From: Lanius collurio
Lineage: Eukaryota; Chordata; Aves; Passeriformes; Laniidae
Assembly (NCBI GenBank): GCA_020086605.1
Contig: JACBWW010000021.1
Span: forward strand, 4,008,711 to 4,072,710
Direction: 5' to 3'
DNA length: 64,000 nt
Within the stretch, counting starts at the first letter, position 1, and the number at the start of each line of letters is the position of its first letter. Under the pieces are notes generated by a model. The model ran no database searches. It had not been told where the DNA came from and saw nothing but the letters and a program-made list of their open reading frames with translations. Shown in pieces: positions 46,853 through 58,500 of the stretch. The translations under genes and the position numbers were made by a program.

Positions 46853-49800
46853 CACACTGTTCCTCATGCATTGGAAATGTTTTTGGTATAGGCCATTGTT
46901 TTGACATGACATTTGCCTGCAGATCAGCACACAGGTTGCCTGTGGTCCAGCTGTTTTCATGAATCAGGGGGAAAGCATCTAGGCATGTTCACTGTACAAA
47001 AGGGCAAACCCCATAGCTCAGTACTTAGATAATCCATAAGCCATTTATTTTTGGTAAACAACTCTCTTCTGCTTCAAATTAATATCCTGATTGAGTTGCT
47101 GATACAAATGTTAAGCTATTTAGCATCAAGTTGCCAGCATGACAAAGAAACTGATAGGATTGTTCCTGCCAATGACTTGCTTTGAAGTGTCTGATCAGAG
47201 CCATAGCACAGTCTTGGATCTCTGGATGTTGTTTTTCAGGTTAGACATTCAGAAAGTACTTGAGTAAAGATTTTCTCACAGTCAATGGTTTTCAGAAAAT
47301 TTTAAGTTCAGCCAAAAATCAGTAAATCAGGAAAGAAGGTCATGTTAAAGAGAAAATCTGTCTGGAAACAACCTCTGTTCCAAGCTACATGTGTGAGTTC
47401 GGTCTGTGCATGTGTGTCTGATATAGGGGCAGTGGTGCATACTGGAATAAAGGGGCAAGAAATAATGAGTAAAACTTAGACCTTAATACTCACATTCCTT
47501 GAAATATTGCTAGTCTACCAAGCTCTACCTGCCATTGCCAAGGGAGAGTATAGCAAAGTGCCTTAAAAATTACTTGAGCTCCTATCTTCTCAGATGTAGC
47601 TATAGTCTACCCTCATTATTTTCTTGGTTCTTCTCTCAACCTGCTCTGTTAAGAATAAAAGACTGGAAACTTGGGCCCATTCAGGCTAACACATAGGAAC
47701 ATTTAACACTGAAGAGCTTTTCTAGAGGAAGAAATGTCTAATTTTTTTCCCTCCAAAGCAAGGAAACAATCACTTCCACCATGTACTTATCTTCACTGTA
47801 GCATCCTGACACTTCTGTACAGGATCAGGGCTTTCCTGTGCATAACACAGGGAGAAATGTGTGCTGGTGCTCATTTGGTGACAGTTGTGATTGCCAGCTG
47901 GTAGTGTACTAAAGCATCGTGCCATGGAGTGAAAAACAATTATACTTTCCTAAAGTATGTTAGACCTACTTCTAATGTACTGCATAGGAATGATTTTACT
48001 GAAATAAACTATGCTGTTTTAATTTTCAAACTACTGCATATAAGAAAAGAAAGAGGTGTAGCATGTAGCTAATTGTGGGTGAGATTGCTTGAAGAAAAAA
48101 CCAATATTCATGGCTAAATTTGCATTGCTCGTATGGAAGGGGAAGAAAAACTGGTAAGTCTAAAATTAAAAAAAACCCTTTGAAACAGTATTTCAGCCAA
48201 TAATCAGTAGTGTTCTGACATGTGTTGGCAGGAATAGCACTGAGATGACAAAGAATCCAGAGTAAATCAAACAAACAGCATGAATTCCAACTATCAATCA
48301 AAATCCAGATTTTTTTACTTTCCATGACCAAGCAATTGCATCACTATTCAAAGGGCTTATTCTTGTGTCATGTATGTTGCCACAAATAAATTAGCTCTGG
48401 GAACCCACCTGGGAGGAAAAAGAAAAAAAACCCAACCAGAATATTGTTAGAAGGTTTATCCAAAGTCAATATTTATGAAGTCGTAACAGCTCAGGAGGAA
48501 TCCATGCTGTTTCAGTACCACAAGCAGTGCCATTGCTTCCACAGTGTTTTTTAGGGTTTGACACCTCTGAATCAGCAAATAACTGCACAAAGGCAGCTAA
48601 TGTGCCAGGGACTTTTCCAGCCCATGTGGTTCATATTCAATGCCCAGAAGGGTCAAAGCTCATGCTCAAGAACAATTTCCTCAGTATCATCTTGTTATTC
48701 TCACACTGCTTAGAAGACTCATTTGCAAGAGCTCCAGCATGGGAAGAAAAGCACAGATTTGTGATGAGAGAAGAGGTGTGGAGCAAGGAGGGCCAGAGTG
48801 TGGGTTCTTCCCTCCATCTTTGTGATGCTGAGGGGAGCTGGTTGTCCTGGCTTAGAGTTTGTTACTGGAAACTTCTGGCCACATCTGCCCATGGTAGCAG
48901 GCAGCACTACATGTTTGCACTGCAAGAACTGGCACTAATACTATTCTGTTGATAAATCCCTGATGTAGGAGCATCTTGAGGGAATTGAGTGTTTGTAGCT
49001 ACTCTTCAGCATATCCCATTCTTTGTCTCATAGGTGCTTTTCAGCTAGAATACAGGATGTTGTCAGTCTTAATCATAGGTCTTTGTAATGATCTCTTTGC
49101 ATCCAGAGGAAATAAAGATATCTTAGGCCAAGTTTGTTGGTGACTGAGCATCTGCATTTCTAACTAAAATGCTGAAATCCATTATTATTTCTAAGTTACA
49201 AGAGCTGGGTTCCTACCTCTTTTCCATGGCAGGATTAAGTATTAATAGGCTTGCAGCCTAGAACCGTGGGTTGCTTTCTGGCTCCTTGTTTCTGAACAGC
49301 TTGGGCACCCTTTGCTCCCACTTACCACGGTATATCTAGTTGTTCCCTAAAATGTTTCTAACCAATGTTTTGGTCTAAATCTCAAGCTGTTTAAAAGTTT
49401 TGAATAGACCTACAGCTGTGCATAGCTATTTTCAGAGGAAGTTAGGTTTTAAACAAACAATTCAGATCTCCCAGCTCTTGCAGTGGGCAGATCCATTTGA
49501 AGAATGCCTCTCTGATGGCAGACAGACTGCATCCAATATTGCGCCAAGTCACTCTCCATTTGTAAATATTAGAATGTGTTTTAGTTACAGATATAGTAAA
49601 AGAAAGAAGGTTTAAATTATACAGCTGAGAAACACCAAAGGAAAATAAATGTAAAACAGCATATGATGTGTGTGCTGTAGGTCTCCAATCTTGCTATTAG
49701 TAAAGATAAGAAACACAAGCTAAAAAGGTCACTCAGTTAAATGACTTCCATGTTTTCCTAAATGCCTATTTTTGCTTCACCTAAATCTCTGTAATCTTCT

Positions 49801-49912
49801 TCTCTTTCACTCATATTTTCTGCTGTGAACGTGTTTTGAAAGGAAGGCTTAAGCAGGAAATATGTGGACAGGTTATTTGACATAAGTTTCATAATACTAA
49901 CTTGTCATAAGG
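46853..49912. other. Sequence between the two repeat copies, nothing recognised
   Basis: About 3.1 kb. If the flanking copies were the two LTRs of one element, this should hold gag/pol/env remnants and a primer-binding site right after 46852. I see neither: open frames are at most 141 codons and show no recognisable retroviral motifs. I therefore favour two separate insertions or a local duplication. Confidence 0.55.
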
Positions 49913-50795
49913 TGTTTTGGATCATGATAATGTGCCCCAGCCAAACCATCTTTAGTTATTGCTATTGGAGCCCTCAGAGGGAGAGCAGGCTGGAATTACC
50001 CTCACCAACTTCCCCTGGCCATCCACCTTCAGGTGTAGCAAATCAGCTCCTGGAGGGTTTTTGAGCCCCAGCCAGAAGGCTCAGTCAGGGGAGAGAAGAA
50101 GAGGAGAGAGGGAGGACGGGCTTGTATCTGCTCCCTGTCCTTTGCTCTTTGGCTGTTTGGATTTCCTGGACTAACTTGGCTGCTATCACTGGATGGGTTT
50201 TGCTGCTGCCATCACCTTGACTCTGCTTGCCTGGATCTGGAGCCTCAAGGACTGAAAGGTACTGAAAGATAAACTGTGCTAAATTGAAAAAGAATTGGGA
50301 AAGGAGAAGCTGAAAGGCCAAATACCAAGACAGCAAGGAACAGATAAAGAGGACTGTGCTGCCCTGAATTAGGAACCAATCTTATTATCTAAAACGTGTG
50401 AGCAGAGCTCTTGGACAAGGTAGAGGGCCTAATGAAGTAATGTGTAATCTCATGCAGAGCAGTTGCAAAATGTACATGTACTGTGTTATGGATAAGTTAG
50501 TAAAAGGTATAAGTAAGGTAAAATGTGCATGTACTGTGCTAGGTAAAAATAGAGTAAAGTGTATAAGGTGTAAGTTATGTATAAATAGGTGACCTGTGTA
50601 GGTTATGCATAAGTATGTATAAGTTGTATAACATACAAGCAAGTTAAATACACAAAAGAGGTGATAAATGTATTAAGTAAAGATTGGAAGATGTGTGAGC
50701 TCCTGCCTGATGCCCAAAGAGGTGATGCATATTTTAGAGAGTTTTAAAGCTTCTGTGTAATCACAGTGATTTGTTGTACAGAAGTGTTGAGTTCC
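49913..50795. repeat. Copy 2 of the 0.9-kb dispersed repeat
   Basis: This is the partner of 45931-46852 in direct orientation. Compared with copy 1 it has lost a short duplicated TTATTATC and about 40-60 bases of the GTATAAGT-like region. The TATAAATA and AATAAA of copy 1 appear here as TATAAGTA (50508) and AATAGA (50548). Similarity stops abruptly after GAGTTCC at both 3' ends. Confidence 0.75.
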
Positions 50796-52280
50796 TGCTC
50801 TAGCTCTAAAGGACTAAAGATGGTAATTAGCAAAAGGCAATGGAAGCAAGTAAAGAATAAAGACAACTATTGAGCAAGGGATGTGGTCTGCAGTTGTACA
50901 TGACCTGGCTGGTGCTTATCCAGAACATGGAGGGGCTCTTTAGTGTGACCAAAGAGAAACACTTGGTATGGAGAAGGGAGGGGTAAGCCCTTCTTTCATT
51001 TGGTTAGAAAGTCAACTTGTCCTGCTGTGCTGTTGGAAGTTTTCATTAAGGAGGCAGTGGAATCAGAGACCAGAGCTGCTGCAGGTCCCAGGGAACTGCC
51101 ATTCCTGGAACTTGCCCTCATATGCAAAGTACAATAAGTTAAAAACAGGCATATTCTCCCATTTCTGTAATGTGACTTAAGTCCAAAATTTTTTGCATCT
51201 CTGCTCTTCTCAGGCAAGGATCTGTCAGGAACTGTTTTTCTAGCACTGGGGAAAGGCATGAATGAGGGCATAAACAAGGCTTTTCTGAAAACAGTTTGAG
51301 TGTGAGCTACAAAACATTGCTGCTGCTCAGGATACCTTAGCTGCAACTGAGTTAGCTACTCTTATCTTCCTTTGGTGTCATGTACTCTTTCTAGTAAGTA
51401 CTCCTGCTTAAAGAGTAACAGATGGAGGGGTGAAGAGAACTTGTAAAACTATCCTCTCTCTTTTTTCCTGTTTGTTTTTGGGTTTTACGATAGTGATTTT
51501 TTTTTTTCCCCTCAAGATCTTTAAATCTAATGCTTTTATAAAAGGCACTTTCCAAGGCTTAACTGTGCCACTGACCTATGCTGGACATGTTGCAAATTGG
51601 ACACTGTCTTCTGTATACTAGGCTGCAGATTTCTAACTCTTTGCAGTGTTGACGCCTGCTCTCACAAAGAGAAGGAAATGAAGCAGAAAGATCCCACTGT
51701 GACAATTAGTGGCTCACAGAGAAGTATTGAAACAAAAAATAAGTGGCTGAAACAATTCAGGGGAGGGAAACTCTAGCTTCCTACTCTACCACAATCTAAT
51801 CTTCTTTCTCAGATTCTCTCTTTCTTTATCCCAATGGGGATTTTCACACACTTTCATTCCCACTGTTAGTGTGAAATGATTCTTTGTGACCAGCAAGCCA
51901 CAGTTTAGTCCTGCAGTGCTGTGCAACCCTCTTGTCTATTGGCTTATCATTTTATGCTGTACTCTTGTCTGAATTTTTCAAGTAGCACTAATGTCTTGTT
52001 CCCAAGCTGCTCTATCACAAAGAATTTTAATGAAACCAATTGAAATAGAGTCCTCCTCTTTCACTGAGGCAGCTGGCCAAAGAACTGGCTCATGGGTGTG
52101 GAAGTCTTTCAGCTTTGGAAGTGAAAATACCCCAGTTCCCCTTGTATCTCAAAGGGGAATCTTTGCAACTTGCTGGGTGAGTAGTGCTGGTGGCTATCCC
52201 TGCACTCGCTGAAGGAGCTGTGGTGTGACTGAATCACCATGTGCTGAACAGATGATCAAGTAGGTTAATTTGTGTGCTTC
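50796..52280. other. Intergenic, nothing recognised
   Basis: AT-rich sequence with short chance open frames. No gene or repeat was recognised. Confidence 0.6.
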
Positions 52281-52390
52281 CATGTAGGTGTGGCACTGAT
52301 GAGTGGTTCAGGTGGGCTGGGCAGTGGTGGGTTTACAGCTGGGAGCTGATGATCTTAGAGGTACTTTCCAACCTTATGATTCTGTGATTC
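52281..52390 (+). mobile_element. CR1 retrotransposon 3' end, forward orientation, short
   Basis: It reads GTGTGGCACTGATGAGTGGT, then GATGATCTTAGAGGTACTTT, then CCAACCTTATGATTCTGTGATTC. The middle and last blocks are the hallmark of the avian CR1 3' end with its degenerate ATTCTATG tail. Only about 110 bases remain, a severe 5' truncation typical of the family. Confidence 0.88.
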
Positions 52391-54590
52391 CTGTCCTACT
52401 TAGATCTCTCTTTGCTTGATGAGTTCATAATCCCCCCTCAAAAGCATTATTTTCTGCAGCATCATCTGCTAACAAATTAAAGCTTTAAATAAGCATTTCC
52501 TTTGAGTTACTGCAATTACATTTCATCTCCTATGTGAATGCTGTTTTCTTTCAAGCATTTGTTTTGCTCTCTATTTAAAAGAATGATACCATTTCACATT
52601 CCCCTTGATGTCCATCTCTCAGAAAAAGCAGCCAATAGCCTGAATATATTGGGTGGTTTTTGTCAGATAGCTGCATTTGTCAAGTGAGACCATGAAAGAC
52701 CTCAGATAACATTGCAGTACAATGAGGGGACTTGTAACTTTGCAGCTGTTCAGAACAAATTAAGTGTCAGCTGCTCTGCTGCACAGATAAGAGGTGGGAA
52801 GGATTGCTCCTTGCCCCCTCAGCAGCAGGACAACTTCCTCCTGCACTGCTGAGAAAATACAATGTATGCTGCTCTGAGCAGTTCAGAAGCAGCAAGGGGA
52901 AGAGGAGGTGGAGGGATGATGGACAGGACTCTGCTCTTAGGAGGGAGCAATCACTCCAAAACTCAAATAGCAAGCAAGAGGGAGGTTAGGGAAATTAAAG
53001 GCAGCAAAAGAGACAGGTACAGAAAACAGTGACAAGTGTATGTTTCTTGGCTTTTCAAAAGGCCTCCTCATGGTCTCTGCTTTAATGTACTCATCTGACG
53101 CTGGCGGTGCCCAGCTGAACAGCTTTGGCCCCTCCAGAGTGGAAGCTAATGCTGTTCAGCTGCCCTTAATTTAGAACCAGTCTTCCCCTCCCCAGGACTG
53201 ATAAAATTTGGTAGCTAATTTTCAGATTGGCACAGGTTAAGTAATCCTTCTTTGATATCAGGAGTTAGGAACTCTCTCAAGCAGAGCATTCTCACCATGT
53301 GAATTAAATACAGTAATTAATAATACCTTAGTACTTAGGTTTTTGCTCTTGAAAAGACTCCTGTCTCTAGGCCATCTGGCTGCAGTTGTCTCTCCCCGAA
53401 GCAAATAGTAGTCATGCAACTGGCAGAGTAGGTGAAGTAGAATGTGTACTCAGCAGCAGAGATTAAAACTAAAATACTGTAACGTGCCAGAGCTAGTCTT
53501 GCTCACATGCTACCTGGCTTAGTGATTAGTCACTTATTTATGTACTTCATTAGATCATGGTCGGAGCAGCACAGCATTTGTTTCCTGAGAGATTGTCTAC
53601 CACTGCCAAACAGGCTTCAGTCTAGGTTCTGAAGCACAGGTAAAGTTCTACCTGATACATAACCACCTCATAACTCAGGAGAGACTGGCAGAATTCTTTC
53701 TAGATTAAATCTTTGGTTTCCAAACCTGTTTTCTTCCTATGAATGAGACGTCTTGGAGGTACCATAGCTACCCTTAGTACAGCTTCTCTTATAATGCAGC
53801 TTTTCTTTCCATGTGAGATATCTTTAACATACAGCTGTATACAGCTGTCTTTTTGCAACTGAGATCTGCCGTGGTGCCTACAAGGCATCTGAAACTGCTT
53901 GGGAGTGCTGTGCTATGCAATTGCCTGGTGAACATACAGGAAAAAGTAAGTTTTCTGCGGATCTTTTGCTTGCTGCCTATATCTGTATATGAAATTGGGA
54001 ATGGAGCAAGGTTTTTTGTGCAATGAATAGCACAGTCAACACATAATCTTTTACTGTATTGTCTGAGTTGAAGTGTAATGGAGCCCAAAATGTTGGCAAA
54101 AAACCCAACTTGTTTTGCTGTGCTTTAAAACAAATATGTTCACCTGGTTCACTGGTTGGGCCAGTTCCAGAACAATAATAATAATTTGGTTTTTTTAAAG
54201 CATAAAACTAAATGTTGCAATAAACTGTTGCCATTGACTATCTGGCTCTAATGTTTAGAGCTCATGCTGGACACTTTATTGCTCTTTTCAGTGAAAATGC
54301 CCTTAGGGATCTTAGGTCCAGTACACTTAATATAAAGCAGGAACAGAGACACAATTCCAGGCTTTTTCCTCAGATGGTCACTCAAAAGTTACCAAGAGAA
54401 CATCCTTCTCATAGTTGCTTATTGGTGGTTTGCTTTTCACAGTGCCAGTATATCACTTCTACTGGCTCGGTTTCAAATCTCAAACTTTTAAGCAAACACT
54501 GTCAGGACCACATATTTTCTAGTTGTCAGTACTGTTTCTGGAGGCAGATGGTCTTTCTCTCAGCCAGTGAGTAGGGAGATGACAGTTGTC
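52391..54590. other. Intergenic, nothing recognised
   Basis: AT-rich to mixed sequence leading to the large CpG island. Open frames such as 53789-54088 (- strand) are short and unrecognised. Confidence 0.6.
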
Positions 54591-55053
54591 TCTCGCGTTC
54601 TCTTGCAGTGTCTGAGGGCAGCAGTATGGGGTGCCTTGGTGCCCTCGTCTCAGGGAGAGAAGGGCTGGAAGAACCGAAACCTGCTGGAGTAGAGTGTGCT
54701 CAACACCCTGCTCTGGCCGCACAGAACGGCTGCGTTGGCAGAGCCCCGGCAGCGGCACCTGCCCGGCCGCTCCTGCAGAGGAGGGTGCGCGGTCAGCCCG
54801 GGGCAGCGCTCCCTGACAGCCTCTGAGCTCCGCTCCCGCCGCGCGGGGCTGGGCACGGGTGGGCATCCGCTCTGCCGGTCAGCGGGGGATCCGCAGGGCA
54901 CCCCTGCCCTGGGTCCCTCGCACCCCCCGCCATTCGCCGCCTTCCCCCCGCACCTCTTTGCCCCGGCCCTCGAAGGTGCGGTGTCCCCGCGCCGCGGCCT
55001 CGCAGGGGCCCCGCGGGGCATCGCCGGAGGGAGGGCGCGGGTGCGCCGAGCGG

Positions 55054-55066
55054 CCGGCAGGTGGCA
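55054..55066 (+). promoter_or_regulatory. CTCF-like binding site 3
   Basis: CCGGCAGGTGGCA matches the CTCF core CCASYAGRKGGCR at 12 of 13 positions (G for A at position 3) on the + strand. Its orientation is opposite to that of the two sites at 38.75-38.82 kb, so the pair points away from each other rather than forming a convergent loop. Confidence 0.55.
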
Positions 55067-55509
55067 GCAGCCGGCGCGCAGCTCCTGCGCGGGCGGGAGC
55101 GAGGGGAGAGGCTGTGGCTGCGCCCGGGAGCCGCCGGGAACCTGCTCGGGTCCTGCGGGGCTCCGGCATTCCCGGCCGAGGGCGCGCTGCCTCCCATGCG
55201 CCGGGAGCCGCGAGGCTCGCAGCCCTCTCGCCGCCGAGAGCGCCTCGTCGCGGGGCGCCCGGACGGGACGCGGGCGCGGAGCGGTGAGGCAAGGCCGGGG
55301 AGGGTGGGCGCGCCAGGTGGGCGGTGGGCGCCGTGCCGGGGCGCGGGCAGAGCCGGGGACGGCGGCGCTCGGCCGTGGCGGAGCCCGAGGCCGCGCTGAG
55401 GGGCTGCTCCCCTCCGGGCTGAGGGGCTGCTGTCGCTGTGACCCAGCGGCGGGAGCGCGTTCGGCTCCGCTCCCCTCCGCGGGATTCCTGCGCCGCGTGT
55501 TTTGGCCGT

Positions 55510-55515
55510 GTAAGT
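55510..55515 (+). other. Candidate splice donor at the island's 3' edge
   Basis: GTAAGT, the full intronic donor consensus, follows GGCCGT exactly where the sequence changes from GC-rich to AT-rich. A first exon ending at 55509 is plausible. The exonic side (CCGT) is weaker than the usual CAG. Confidence 0.4.
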
Positions 55516-55520
55516 AGCCA

Positions 55521-58500
55521 TTTCAAAGCTACTCTCCTCGCACGCTCGGTTTCCAGGAGCTGCATCCAGAGGCAGTGTAAGGAGCTGCGTAGTTTTGCCT
55601 CGGTGTCCCACCAGAAGCCGTAGCTGCACGTAGTCTGAGCCGAATCCAGCAGTTTGTACGGGAGAGGGAGAGAAGTGGATAACTCGCCTCAGCAAGAATG
55701 CGTGTTGCAATTGTTCTTGCTTTGGGCCAGATCTTTTGGTCTAGCTAAGCACAGTGTGTAAAGCATGAACCGTGTTTGGCGTTCCGTGTTTCTCTTCACG
55801 CTTTCCTGCCTATGGCTTTGTTACCATCTCTCCTTTAATTCTACCCAACACCCGAGTTGTTTGTTCTTAGTTGTCAGGCTACAGGGTATGTGCTGTAACA
55901 GAGGAGAATCTTTTCTTCTCCAGCTGTGGCTTTACATTTTTTTCAACTATCGGTGTGTCCACACCTGTTTTATAGGCCTTGACACACTTGACAATAATTA
56001 ATCCAAATTTTTTTTCCAGATTCTAGATACTGCTGACAGCAGTGAGTTCTATAGGTTACTGTGTTGTGTAGGTATGTTTCTTTTTGATCAGGGGATTACC
56101 AAATTGAGCTTTTTTGCAATATTTCAGTACAACATAAGGGCATAATGATGCCTGCTAGCAGAAATGACAGATAAGTTGATGCATCAATATTGTGAGTAGC
56201 CATCAAAAGTAATAGAAATATTTGTAATTCTGTGTCACCTGTTGATGAATCAGTGTGATTTATTTTTTTTAATCAGAAACCACTATCTAAGGCAGGAGTC
56301 GTTAAGATCTCAATACAAGGGTATAAGGTTATGGATTAAATAGTTGCCTGATGGGCTCTTAATATTCTGTCAGTCTGCTGTGCATGTTTTTCCTGTCTTC
56401 TGTGGCAAGAGCAGGAACTGAAAATAGCCCAAATCTGAGTTTATTGCTTTTTGTGGAACTGCCAATGCACTCTTAGAAAATGGATCTACTGAGCTGTAGC
56501 TTGCCAACTCAGACCTCTTTCTGGTGTAAACTTAGTAGTAATCTACTTGTTGATGTGATTTTCACCTATTCAGTATCATCGGGGGTGTAAAATGAAACTG
56601 GATACTTTGAAATTCATTAGACATCTGTAATTCTTGATGCTTTCTTTTCCATCACCAGGGAACTCTGTTTCCAGGGAATATAGAGGTAGAATGGAGTTAA
56701 GTAGACTAGAGGAGAGACTGCAGCACTTTTCTTGTTTAAAAGCAAAGTGAGCATTTTTAGCCTAGTTAGAAATATGAGGCCAGCTGGTGTGGATTGTCAT
56801 AGGGAGGTCTTCAAAGTGAATATAGGTATAAAAAATGAATTATTTATCATAATTGTGCCCTGAACATAAATTTTCAAGTTTTATTTAGGAGCAGGGCTAA
56901 TCCCAGGTCTTGCTGATGATGATTTTAACCAAAACAGCTCCATTGTAATCGAAAGAACAACTTTTGATTCCTGACTAACTCTCAGAAACACTTGGAACTG
57001 TTGCATAGTGCAAGATTTCTGTCTTTCTGCACTTCATACATCAGGTTCCTTCCGAGCTCCAGTAGATTTAATTGTAGAAAATGAATTGGGTTTCTCCCAG
57101 GTTGTGATGAATTTTATGATCTCAGTACAAAATCTTTTGCTGTAGGACAAACTGAGTGACTGTGCTAGGCAGATGTGCATTAAATGAAGGCTGAAAACAA
57201 AACAAAAAAGCAGTATGATGTGGAAGACTCATTGGCCTCAGTGTGTGGTTCTGTGTGGACAGTGACGCCAGAAAAACTGGGTTTCCACACTGCAGCCTCA
57301 GTTCTCTGTGATGTGATATCCAGGCTCTTCTCAGGGGCAGCTGTAGTATAAACAGAGGTGAAGTGCTGGTCAGACACTTAGTGGTACTTGGGATTTTCTA
57401 TTTTACTTTGAAAATCAGGTTTGTCATGTACAGTGAAGTGCAGTCATTGCAGACATTCCTGTGGACTTTAAACTCTGTACAAGAGAAGTGAGGTTAGATG
57501 GTTACGCACTTAAAAAAACCCAAGGAACTCCAAAGCCAACCATGCACAAGTGATTTTTATCTGTATCCCCTGTAGTGTTATGTTATCATAACAGGCTTCA
57601 GGTTTGGAAGGTTGTTATTTTTTGCAAGTAGGAAAAATAGTAAAAGAAAACTTAGTGTCAAACCAACTTCTTTAAGAGTTCAGACCTTGATAGTAACCCT
57701 TTTGCCACAGAGTTGATAGGGAAAGCATTTTGTAGCTTTTAATTGTGAAATGCTTCCAGTAGTAACAATGCTGGTTGAAGAACAGATTCTATGACAAGTC
57801 TTGTTCCCTTGAGTAGGCACATATACAGTTCAGTTTTTAGTTCTTTTGTTTTCAGACAGCAGCTCTACCTGATCTAAATGCAGTTTGGACCATGAGTTGG
57901 GTAATTGTGAAACTAATTAAGTTCTGAATATATGTGGTTCAATATGTGACCAACGAACATGGGTGCATTGTTAATATATGGGAGGCTAAGTAACTGTGTT
58001 TTGCATTGAAATAGCTTTGGTTCTGTTCAGGATAGCTAGTACTTTACACTAGGTAATTCTGGTCGTTTATATTAGATTTTTTTAGGAAGAATGCATGGTT
58101 TAGTACTTTATTTAGAAGGTTAATTAGAGGGATGTTAAGCTGAAATAAAACTGGTAAAATATTGACTAATAGAATGATCAGATGGACACTGATTTTTGCC
58201 TCATATCTTACTTTGTATAGAGGGAGCAGAGCTGAAACCATGTGCTTTCGTGTTGCCTTATTATTTTCTTAAGTTGAGTTTTTGTTCTTTGTGTTAGTGA
58301 CAATAACAGATTCAAATTCTGTAATTTAAACCAGCTCAGTTTTCTCCTCCAGAAATGTTCTGTCCCACCCATTTTTCTCTTGGGGACTTGAGTGTCATGT
58401 CACACATCAAGTTTTGTAACCCCTGCAGGGTTACAGCATTCCCAGAGATGGGTCAGTCTTCATAATTTTGGTTGCTGTTAAACAGTCAGCACTTGTCAAC

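Larger units (their letters stand above)
54591..55520 (+). promoter_or_regulatory. Strong CpG island, candidate THSD4 promoter and first exon
   Basis: Over 0.9 kb the sequence is very GC- and CpG-rich, with sharp edges to AT-rich DNA. It contains GC boxes (GGGCGG at 55091-55096 and 55319-55324), a CTCF-like site at 55054, and a GTAAGT donor at 55510 that would end a first exon on the + strand. In human, THSD4, a secreted thrombospondin-repeat protein of the fibrillin matrix, lies downstream of LRRC49 on the same strand and starts with non-coding sequence, which fits. No THSD4 coding exon was recognised in the window, so the gene assignment is inference. Long open frames here (up to 305 codons, on the - strand) are composition artefacts. 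Confidence 0.6.

Noticed and set aside
45931..50795. A complete endogenous retrovirus with 5' and 3' LTRs
   Set aside because: No primer-binding site follows copy 1, no clear TG...CA ends or target-site duplication were found, and the 3.1 kb between shows no retroviral gene remnants.
54793..55710. 305-codon open frame on the - strand, plus 273- and 228-codon frames overlapping it
   Set aside because: All lie in the CpG island, where stop codons are rare. They overlap in several frames on both strands and have no recognisable domain.
55765..56001. 78-codon open frame just after the CpG island, starting with a hydrophobic stretch like a signal peptide
   Set aside because: It lies beyond the candidate splice donor at 55510, has no continuation through a splice site that I could support, and matches no known secreted protein that I recognise.
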